Source: Vreelandella sulfidaeris
Lineage (GTDB): Bacteria > Pseudomonadota > Gammaproteobacteria > Pseudomonadales > Halomonadaceae
Assembly: GCA_007182875.1 (NCBI GenBank)
Contig: AP019514.1
Span: forward strand, 1,054,001 to 1,118,000
Reading direction: 5' to 3'
Length of the DNA stretch: 64,000 nucleotides
Shown here piece by piece: positions 56,601-64,000 of this stretch. Numbering within the stretch: position 1 is the first letter of the stretch; every line of letters begins with the position of its first letter. The notes below the pieces were generated by a model that saw only the letters and a list, made by a program, of their open reading frames with translations, had not been told where the DNA came from and searched no databases. The translations under genes were made by a program, and so were the position numbers.

Positions 56601-58449
56601 CTCTCCGACAAGATTCAGTTGGTAGGCGCCTTCAACCACTTGCATATCTTTGTTGACCCTAACCCGGATGCCGAGGCCTCCTTTGCCGAGCGTCAAAGGC
56701 TATTCGAACTGCCACGCTCCAGTTGGGAAGACTACAGCCAGGAGCTGATCTCTGCCGGTGGCGGTATCTTTAGCCGCAGCGCCAAGTCGATTGTCATAAC
56801 GCCAGAAATGCAGCACGTATTTGGTATTCAAGAAACGCGTCTTTCACCCAATGAGCTTATTCGCGCCATGCTCAAATCCAAGGTGGATTTGATCTGGAAC
56901 GGTGGTATCGGGACTTATGTAAAAGGTTCTGATGAAACCGACACCGATGTGGGCGACAAAGCCAATGACACGCTGCGAATCAATGGCAATGATCTGAATT
57001 GCCGTGTGGTTGGCGAGGGCGGAAACCTTGGCTTGACCCAACGCGGGCGTATGGAAGCCGCAGCCAAAGGCGTGCGCGTATATACGGACTTTATCGATAA
57101 CGCTGGTGGGGTAAATTGCTCCGACCACGAGGTCAATATCAAGATCCTCATCGATGAAGTGGTCAAACGCGGCGATATGACGGAGAAGCAGCGCAATCAG
57201 CTGTTAGCGGAAATGACCGACGAAGTAGCGGATCTAGTCATTCTGGATAACTACCGTCAAAGCCAGGCGTTGGATCTGTCGGCCATCCTCTCCGATCAGG
57301 CGATGGGGCCGTATCGCCGCTTTATCAGCGAATTGGAAGCCGCCGGGCAAATTGATCGCGAACTGGAATTTTGCCCACCGATGAGGTGCTAAAAGAGCGC
57401 GCCAGCAATGACCAGGGGATGCGTCTGCCCGAGTTGTCAGTATTGATCTCCTATGCCAAAAGCACGCTGAAAGGTGACTTGATCACCTCTGACGTGCCGG
57501 ACGATCACTATATTGACCGGCATCTGGAGCGGCTCTTCCCATCAGTGCTGGTTGAGCGTTTTAAAGGCGAGATGTACGAGCACCGTCTGAAGCGTGAAAT
57601 TGTCTCCACTCAGGTCGCTAACGATCTAGTCGATCACATGGGCATTGTCTTCGTGCGTCGCTTGATGGACTCCACCGGGGCGGGACGCGCCGATATTGCA
57701 CGGGCTTATATTGTCGCCCGTGACAGTTTTAATTTGCCAGGACTATGGGCGCAAATTGAAGCGCTCGATAATCAGGTGCCGAACCGCATTCAGTACTCAA
57801 TGATGCTCGATCTGATGCGCTTGATCCGCCGCGCCACGCGCTGGTTCTTGCGTCAGCACTTGGGGCTCTCGACCCAAGACACCATTGAATACTTCGCCCC
57901 GCGTCTGGCGCAGTTGCAAGAAGGGATTGGCGAGCTGCTAAGCGGTGAAGAACTCAGTGCCTGGAACACGCGGCGGGACGAACTGCTGGAAGCAGGCGTG
58001 CCGGATACGTTGGCGTCCACTGTGGCCGCCTCATCAAGCCTCTACGCCGGTCCGGTATTATTCAAGCGGCGCGCCTGACGAATGAGAAACCGCAGCGAGT
58101 GGCGGAGGTACTCTACGAGATTGGTAGCCGTCTGGAACTGCCGTGGATGATTCAGCAGGTCACGCAGTTGGAAGTACGCGATGCTTGGCAGGCCCAGGCG
58201 CGTGAAACCTTCCGAGACGATATCGAGCGCCAGCAGCTTGCTCCTGACCACCAGTGTATTGAAACTTGATGCGGGTAGCCGTGATACCCAGGAGCGGGTG
58301 GCGCAGTGGTTGGAACAGCACGCTGACTTGCATCGTCGCTGGTGTCGTCTTATTGAGGAAGTGCGTGGCGGCAATGAAGGGGCTTCGCGCTGTTCGCGGT
58401 GGCGGTGCGCGAGTTGGTCGATCTCGCTGAAAGCGATAGCGAAGCCTAG
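53633..58449 (+). CDS. gdhB: NAD-dependent glutamate dehydrogenase, 180-kDa class (frameshifted)
   Basis: ~1607-residue cytoplasmic enzyme oxidising glutamate to 2-oxoglutarate and ammonia. ACT-like N-terminal region ([20 protein letters not shown]), catalytic core (GRDH-type [20 protein letters not shown] and [15 protein letters not shown]) and NAD domain ([32 protein letters not shown]). ATG 53633 follows GAGGTG. Frameshifts near 54310, 54785, 56333, 57370, 58055, 58225 and 58380. The true end [21 protein letters not shown] stops at 58449. Also usable for glutamate catabolism in osmoadaptation (inference). Confidence 0.94.
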
Positions 58450-58521
58450 GCATGCATCTTCTGTTTAACTAAAGAGGCTGCTTAGCTAAATCTCTGTTTA
58501 GTTTAAGCATATCTCTTTGTG

Positions 58522-58560
58522 AAAGCGCGCTCTGGTTCTCCACCAGGGCGCGCTTTATTA
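58522..58560 (+). terminator. rho-independent terminator of gdhB
   Basis: AAAGCGCGC-T-CTGG (58522-58535) pairs with CCAG-G-GCGCGCTTT ending at 58556, followed by ATTA. Confidence 0.8.
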
Positions 58561-58622
58561 CGCTATACTGGTGCCCGTTTTAAACCCCGTGATCGTTTTT
58601 GCCCCGTTTCAAGAGACTCGCC

Positions 58623-59652
58623 ATGTACGCCCTTGCCCGCTCATTGTTCTTTCGCGTTGATCCAGAAACCTCCCATGGGATGGCGCTGAGCGCGCTGGAT
58701 ACACTTCATCGCGTGGGGGTGTGACGCGATTGTTTGGTCAGCCGGTGGATGATCCTGTCGAGCTGATGGGGCTGCGTTTTGCCAATCGGGTGGGGTTGGC
58801 CGCTGGGTTGGATAAGAATGCAGACCATGTGGATGCCTTGGGCGCTCTAGGGTTCGGCTTTGTTGAAGTCGGCACTGTTACCCCTAAAGCCCAGCCTGGC
58901 AACCCTAAACCCCGGCTGTTTCGCTTGGCGGAACATGAGGCGATCATTAACCGCTTTGGTTTTAACAATAAAGGGGTTGAGCATCTTATCCAACAGGTTA
59001 AACGGCGCCACTACGGCGGTGTTGTGGGTATCAATATTGGCAAGAACCTGAGCACTGCGGTAGAACATGCATTGGATGACTACTTGCTATGTTTAGAGGC
59101 AGTGCATCCCTGCGCGGATTACATTGCCGTCAATGTCTCCCTCACCGAATACGCCTGGGCTGCGTACCTTACAGTTTGGTGAGCAATTGGATGCACTACT
59201 GGGTCCCATTCGCGCCCGAGCCACCGAACTTAATACCCAGTCGGGGCGTAACGTTCCCCTGCTGATTAAGATTGCCCCGGATATGAGCGCAGAAGAAGTG
59301 GCGTTAATGGCGGAAAGTATTGCGCGCAACGCTCTTGATGGCGTAATCGCCACCAATACCACTGTTTCCCGCGCGGGGTAGAGGGCGACCCGCAGGCAGA
59401 CGAGATGGGTGGGTTGTCAGGGAGGCCTGTTTTTGAAGCGTCCAATCGCGTCATTCGCCAGTTGCGCGAGCATTTGCCTACGCTGCCCATTATTGGCGTA
59501 GGCGGTATTGATAGCGCCGCTGCCGCCCAGGCTAAAATCGCCGCAGGGCAGATTTAATCCAGCTTTACTCGGGCTTGATTTATCAAGGCCCTAAACTGGT
59601 GGGCGAGTGTGCAAGAGCAGTGAAGAACGCGAGCGTTAAAAAGCCCACTTAA
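58623..59652 (+). CDS. pyrD: dihydroorotate dehydrogenase, quinone type (frameshifted)
   Basis: Membrane-associated class 2 DHODH of pyrimidine synthesis, ~344 residues. N-terminal helix [19 protein letters not shown], core [39 protein letters not shown], catalytic-Ser segment [12 protein letters not shown], and phosphate loop [19 protein letters not shown]. Frameshifts near 58722 ([12 protein letters not shown]), 59140 (NVSSPNTPG), 59380 ([12 protein letters not shown]) and 59553. The last codons overlap the left arm of the rmf terminator. Confidence 0.94.
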
Positions 59653-59663
59653 TAAAGTGGGCT
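59642..59663 (-). terminator. terminator of rmf, overlapping the pyrD 3' end
   Basis: AGCCCACTT (59642-59650) pairs perfectly with AAGTGGGCT (59655-59663) around AATA. On the minus strand T5 follows, so it terminates rmf. Its far arm lies in the last pyrD codons. Confidence 0.8.
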
Positions 59664-59671
59664 CACTTAAA

Positions 59672-59703
59672 ACCTGTCGTTTAAACCTGTCGTTTAAACC
59701 TAG
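59672..59703. repeat. 13-bp tandem repeat between pyrD and rmf
   Basis: ACCTGTCGTTTAA occurs at 59672-59684 and 59685-59697, with a partial third copy (ACCTAG). It lies between the rmf stop and its terminator, so it is transcribed in the rmf 3' UTR. Confidence 0.85.
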
Positions 59704-59740
59704 TTTTCATTTAAACATCAGCGATGTATAAAACGTTAAG

Positions 59741-59944
59741 TCATGACCATGGGTTTTTATGAATGCCGGAGATGCCGGTCATCCCGTCCCACTGGTCGCC
59801 GCGACCTTCACGCCAACCGCTCATCCAATACTCGCGTAAATTAATATCTTGACTGGGACAATCATCGCGAGAACGACCTGATATACCCGCTTTATAGCCG
59901 TGGACATAAGCCCGCTGGAAGCGATCACGTTTTTGCCGTTTCAT
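59741..59944 (-). CDS. rmf: ribosome modulation factor
   Basis: Intact 67-residue basic protein dimerising 70S ribosomes to 100S in stationary phase. MKRQKRDRFQRAYVHGYKAG, SGRSRDDCP and WMSGWREGRGDQWDGM match E. coli RMF. It has a ~12-residue C-terminal extension compared with E. coli. Preceded by AAGAGGTT. Convergent with pyrD and divergent from rlmKL, the same neighbours as in Pseudomonas. Confidence 0.95.
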   Translation of the reverse strand: MKRQKRDRFQRAYVHGYKAGISGRSRDDCPSQDINLREYWMSGWREGRGDQWDGMTGISGIHKNPWS

Positions 59945-60144
59945 TGGCTAACCTCTTTCACGAAAGCCTTTGATAAGAAATAGGGTGTTATCGGAAACAG
60001 CCACTATTCCGAGAGCTTACTTCAAGAGCGAGCCGCCGCCGCAACCCAACCGTCTAGCACTCACGCGCTGAACGGGCCGAACGGCGAACTCATACAAGCC
60101 ACAGGTCTGCTTATTAGGAATGTATCCTTAAGGACCCTGACAGG

Positions 60145-60158
60145 AAACGCATGCGTTT
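60145..60158. promoter_or_regulatory. 14-bp perfect palindrome
   Basis: AAACGCATGCGTTT is self-complementary with no loop and is followed by TT. More like a protein-binding site than a terminator. Regulator unknown. Confidence 0.4.
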
Positions 60159-60215
60159 TTCAGTAGCTACTCTCTTATTGTTAGACCATGATGGGGCCAT
60201 CTGTCGACTACCAAA

Positions 60216-60245
60216 TTGTCATAAAACGTAAACTCATTTGATATA
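60216..60245 (+). promoter_or_regulatory. sigma-70-like promoter for rlmKL
   Basis: TTGTCA (60216-60221), an 18-base spacer and GATATA (60240-60245), about 37 bases before the rlmKL start. Half-sites are near consensus. Confidence 0.45.
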
Positions 60246-60281
60246 TACAGGAATGTCGCGCCTTTCAGCGCAGCTATAACT

Positions 60282-62540
60282 ATGACCGAGTTGAACCAAA
60301 ATACCCCCCTAAAGCTGTTGGCCACCTGCCCAAAAGGCATTGAAGGCCTGCTCCACGATGAACTCATAACGCTGGGCGCCACGCCGGGTAAAAACGACCG
60401 TGGCGGGTATATTTCACCGCCAGCCGGCCATTGCCTATCGTGTATGCCTGTGGTCGCGGTTAGCCAACCGGGTTATTTTGTCCCTCGTACGCGAGTCCAT
60501 GATCGATACGGCTGAGCAAGTGCGTGATGTGGTTGCGCGCATTGCATGGACCCAGCACCTAGCGCCGGGTAACACGCTGGCCGTAGATTTCCACGGCCGC
60601 AGCGAGCATATCCGCCATACCCGCTTTGGCGCCCAAACCGTTAAAGATGGCATTGTCGATGCACTCCAGCTGGCAGGGCAGGAACGTCCTAATGTGGATA
60701 TCAAAGCCCCCATCTGCGCGTCTATGCCCACCTGCACCGAATGAACCTCACCATTGGGCTGGATCTTTCTGGTGAGAGCCTGCACCGCCGTGGCTATCGC
60801 CGCGATGTCGGCCACGCGCCGCTTAAAGAAAACTTGGCAGCGGCACTGCTGGTGCGTGCAGGCTGGCCCGAGCGTCTAAAAGCTGGTGAGCCGTTGATTG
60901 ATCCACTGTGTGGCGCGGGTACGCTGTTAATAGAAGCCGCGATGATGGCGGCCGACCAAGCACCTAACCTAAACCGTGAGCGGTTTGGTTTTCATGGTTG
61001 GGCGGGCCACGATGACACCGTATGGCGTGAGCAGAAGCGCGAAGCCGAAGCGCGCGCATCGATTGGCCGCAAGCGCTGCAAAGCTCAGTTACTTGGCTTT
61101 GATCAAAGCCCGGCGGCCCTTACGGCGGCAAAAGCCAACGCCATGCGGGCGGGTATTCCCGCGCTAATCACCCTACATGGGCAGAGTCTTGCCCAGTTGA
61201 CACGGCCGGAAACACTGACTGCTGAGAGCGGCCTACTGATCACTAATCCCCCATGGCGAGCGCCTGGGTGAATTGCCGGAGCTGGTGCGCCTGTATGCCC
61301 AGTTAGGCGAAAAAGCCAAAACACAGTTTCCCGGCTGGACGCTTGCAGTCTTTACTGGCAACCCTGATCTCGGCCACCGATTAGGGATGCGGGCACACAA
61401 GCAGTACGCGCTCAAAAATGGCGCACTGGATGCCAAGCTGCTGTTGATGGAGATTGGCGGGCAGAGCATACGCCTACCGCTAGCGATGCAGCGCCTGCTC
61501 AGCGCGAGAGCGTGGCAGAAGCTATGCCCAGTGAACGGACTAGCGAAGAGCAAGCTATTCATCAAGCTCTCCATAAAGCCCAGGCTGATGCTAAACCTCA
61601 AGACAATGCGCAGATGTTTGCTAATCGTCTGATCAAGAATCAGAAGCGCCTGAAGAAGTGGCTAAAGCAGAGCGGTGAAACCAGCTATCGCGTCTATGAC
61701 GCCGATATGCCGGAGTACGCTTTAGCAGTGGATCGCTACGGTGATCGCGTGCACGTTCAAGAGTACGCGGCGCCCAGCTCGATCAACCCGGCCCAAGCGC
61801 AAAAGCGCTTATACGACGCACTGGAAGTCATGCCCGAAGCACTCGGTGTTGACGCTAGCAAGATTTATATCAAACGCCGTGAACGCCAAACCGGCAACGC
61901 CCAGTACCAAAAACGAGCCGCTAGTGGTGAACGCTTTGAAGTACAGGAAGGCAATGCGCGGCTATGGGTGAATCTGCGCGACTATCTCGATACAGGGCTG
62001 TTTCTTGATCATCGTCCGGTTCGGCGCATGCTGGGCGAAATGGCCATTGGCAAGCGGTTTTTAAACCTTTTTGTTACACTGCTACGGCAACGGTACAGGC
62101 GGCGTTAGGAGGCGCCAGCGATAGCGTAAGTGTGGATATGTCCAACACCTACCTGGAGTGGGCCAAGGACAACTTTGCGCTCAATAAGCTGGATACCCGC
62201 CTGCATCGCGTGGTGCGCGACGACTGCTTTCGCTGGCTGGAAACCGCCAACGCCGAGTTCGATCTGATCTTTATGGATCCGCCAACGTTTTCTAACTCCA
62301 AGAAAATGCGCGATACCCTCGACGTTCAGCGTGACCATCCGCGGCTTGTGGAGCTCGCCATGGCGCGCTTGGCACCCGGTGGAACGCTCGTGTTTTCTAA
62401 TAACCAACGGCGCTTTAAACTCGATGAAGCGCTGAGTGAGCTACGCGGTAGAGGACATTACCGGGCGCAGCTTCGACCCTGATTTCCAGCGGCGCACGAA
62501 CCTGCACCATGTGTTTTTGCTGCGTCATAAAGTGTCATAA
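60282..62540 (+). CDS. rlmL: bifunctional 23S rRNA methyltransferase RlmKL (frameshifted)
   Basis: Two fused methyltransferases, ~753 residues: the N-terminal RlmL half makes m2G2445, the C-terminal RlmK half m7G2069. THUMP domain ([17 protein letters not shown]), RlmL SAM site [15 protein letters not shown] and catalytic NPPYGERLG, RlmK SAM region [15 protein letters not shown] and [20 protein letters not shown] 60282. Frameshifts near 60420, 60715 ([12 protein letters not shown]), 61250, 61485, 62075 and 62445. The end ...[11 protein letters not shown] stops at 62540. Confidence 0.93.
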
Positions 62541-62569
62541 GAGAGCTATCGTATGAAAAGAGCATTCGC

Positions 62570-62904
62570 ATGATTCAGCTGTCGCTTTACACGACGCTTG
62601 GCTGTCACCTGTGCAGCCAACTAGAGGGGTTGGTGGCAGCACTGGCGAATCAAAAGTGTGGCTGCACCACATTGAGATTAGCGAGGATGATGCGCTAGTC
62701 GAGCGTTACGGCGTGCGGATACCTGTGTTGGTGGATAGTGAAGGCAATGAGCTGGACCGTGGCTTTGAGCTGGAGCGGTTAAGCGCATGGCTGCGCGAGC
62801 GTGGCTGGCTGGATGAAGCGGCCCTGGAAGCATTTACCACACCGCCAGAGGCCACGCCGCCAAAAGGCGCCTATGAGCGTGGCGGACGGCGCTTCTTAAG
62901 TTAA
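62570..62904 (+). CDS. glutaredoxin-family (DUF836) protein (frameshifted)
   Basis: ~111-residue thioredoxin-fold protein. MIQLSLYTTLGCHLC carries a CHLC redox motif near residue 15. The middle, VERYGVRIPVLVDSEGNELD, has the cis-Pro of the fold, and a C-terminal helix follows. One frameshift near 62650 (NQKVWLHHIEISEDD). It follows rlmKL by 29 bases and may share its transcript. Thiol reductase activity is the family expectation; partner unknown. Confidence 0.82.
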
Positions 62905-62947
62905 TAGCACTAGGTTAATAGCACGAGGTTAATGGCGCGAGGTTAAC
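62900..62947. repeat. 14-bp tandem repeat starting at a stop codon
   Basis: GTTAATAGCACTAG, GTTAATAGCACGAG and GTTAATGGCGCGAG follow each other from 62900, then a partial GTTAAC at 62942. The first copy contains the stop of the glutaredoxin-like gene. Confidence 0.85.
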
Positions 62948-62970
62948 AGGCATGGCTAAAAGCGTTGCTC

Positions 62971-63251
62971 TCAAAGCACGTCCAGCAGTGAGAGCTGGCG
63001 CATGGCTTCCTGACCTTCGGGGTGTGGTCGGCCACTTCCAGTACCTTGCGGAACCCTCGCGAAGACTGGATAGTGGCTTCGTCCTCAAGCCACATCTGGG
63101 CTTGCTCCAGTGTATCGGCTAGCTGATGTTTCAGGCCGCCAAACTGGGTGCCGATTTGCCCCCAAGCGCGGCTGAAAATCCAGTCACCAAACATATCTTG
63201 GTGAATATGAACCAACACGTAGTCATGGTTGGTCTCCCAGCGTACGATCAA
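62971..63251 (-). CDS. WGR-domain protein (frameshifted near its 3' end)
   Basis: ~93-residue protein with a small WGR-type domain: VLVHIHQDMFGDWIFSRAWG, QIGTQFGGLKHQ and a final SSRGF, matching the WGR spacing. TTG 63251 follows AAGGAG. One frameshift near 63020; a C in the CCCC run gives ADHTPEGQEAMRQLSLLDVL and a stop at 62971, instead of the Cys-rich tail read otherwise. Stand-alone WGR proteins have no settled role. Divergent from pdxB. Confidence 0.68.
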
Positions 63252-63349
63252 AACACTCTCCTTACTTAGCCTTTAAAAGATAGCCTTTAAACACGCCTGC
63301 ACATCAAGCCGTCGCGGCGTATTGTAAAAGCCCGGATAAGAAAACGCCT

Positions 63350-64000
63350 ATGAAACTTGTTGTCGACGCCAATATCCCTGCTGCCGAGCGCTGCTTTGGC
63401 CATTTTGGTACGCTCACCCGCGTGCCGGGCCGGAGATAACCGCCGCGCATCTGCAGGACGCTGATGCACTCATCGTGCGCTCCATTACCCAGGTCAACGA
63501 CGAGCTGCTTTCAAACAGCCCCGTGGGTTTATTGGTACGTGCACCATCGGCACGGACCATATCGATCAGGCGGCCCTTGCTAAGCGCGATATCGGTTTCG
63601 CCAGTGCGCCCGGCTGCAATGCCGAAGCGGTGGCCGACTATGTATTGAGTAGCCTGCTGACGATGGCGGAGCGGGATGGTTGGTCACTTAGCGAACGTAC
63701 CGTGGGGATTGTGGGGTAGGCAATGTCGGTCGCCGGTTATTGGCACGGCTAACGGCTATGAGCGTGGCAACGCTGGCCTGTGACCCGCCCTCGGGCCGAG
63801 AAGGAGGGCAGGCTGGGTTTCACTCCTTAGACGCCCTAATCGAGCACTGTGACGTGCTTTGCTTACATACACCGCTGACCCGCGAAGGCCCATACGCCAC
63901 CTACCAATTGCTCAACGCTCAGCGTATTCATGACCTTGCGCCGGGTTGCGTGTTGCTGAATGCCGGGCGGGGCGACTGCGTGGATGGGCCAGCGCTGCGC
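63350..64000 (+). CDS. pdxB: erythronate-4-phosphate dehydrogenase, 5' part (frameshifted, runs off window)
   Basis: NAD-dependent D-2-hydroxyacid dehydrogenase fold; second step of the DXP-independent PLP pathway. [20 protein letters not shown] at the start, [47 protein letters not shown] and Rossmann motif [13 protein letters not shown] are PdxB hallmarks. Start ATG 63350. Frameshifts near 63435 ([12 protein letters not shown]), 63535 and 63717. About 217 of an expected ~380 residues are present. Confidence 0.92.

Larger units (their letters stand above)
59945..60281. other. 337-bp divergent region between rmf and rlmKL
   Basis: It holds the promoters of both genes. Visible features are a 14-base palindrome at 60145-60158 and a sigma-70-like promoter at 60216-60245. 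No coding signal. Confidence 0.5.

Overview
The window reads as core chromosome of a moderately halophilic gammaproteobacterium, most likely Halomonadaceae (Halomonas/Vreelandella type). This is inferred from gene content and order: a BCCT betaine-type carrier, a ~1600-residue NAD-glutamate dehydrogenase, monomeric NADP-isocitrate dehydrogenase, and Pseudomonas-like neighbourhoods (gltR-gtrS-gtsABCD; purB-hflD-mnmA-nudJ-rluE/icd; clpS-clpA-infA-bpt-aat-ftsK-lolA; pyrD-rmf-rlmKL). No rRNA, tRNA, insertion sequence, prophage, CRISPR array or defence island was recognised.

Most genes longer than ~700 bases are interrupted by single-base frameshifts at short homopolymers, while recognisable protein sequence continues in the next frame. 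Regulatory spacers next to T-runs also look one base short (FliA promoter, NikR operator). I read this as sequence error, not gene decay, and give coordinates for the whole reconstructed gene. Intact exceptions include the Cof-type phosphatase, yeaD, nlpC/P60, nikR, slyD, aceA, nudJ, icd, infA, the hemerythrin-like gene and rmf.

Layout. 1-3.8 kb: chemoreceptor with a FliA-type promoter, and RNase II. 3.9-11.6 kb: Cof-type phosphatase, then a two-component system and an ABC importer for glucose-type sugars (gltR-gtrS-gtsABCD). 11.6-17.5 kb: BCCT transporter, ycjX-ycjF pair, a 43-residue membrane protein, hexose-6-phosphate mutarotase and a GlsB/YeaQ-family membrane protein. 17.6-22 kb: a large protein with DUF1266-like repeats, an NlpC/P60 lipoprotein and an MFS exporter. 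22-28 kb: nickel-type ABC importer nikABCDE facing nikR across a palindromic operator, with slyD beyond. 28-31 kb: small membrane protein, glycine-zipper lipoprotein, isocitrate lyase. 31-37.4 kb: a minus-strand cluster rluE-nudJ-mnmA-hflD-purB-roxA-GNAT. 37.6-50.4 kb: icd, the N-degron set (clpS, clpA, bpt, aat), infA, ftsK, lolA and a convergent rarA. 50.7-64 kb: hemerythrin-like protein, murI, trmA, NAD-GDH, pyrD, rmf, rlmKL, a glutaredoxin-like gene, a WGR protein and pdxB, which runs off the end.

The least explained material is non-coding. There is a three-way-junction repeat near 31.3 kb, a 21-bp triple repeat between gtsA and gtsB, and a recurring pattern of 13-19 bp tandem duplications at or just after stop codons (murI, pyrD/rmf, ftsK/lolA, glutaredoxin). 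No wholly new multi-gene system could be supported.
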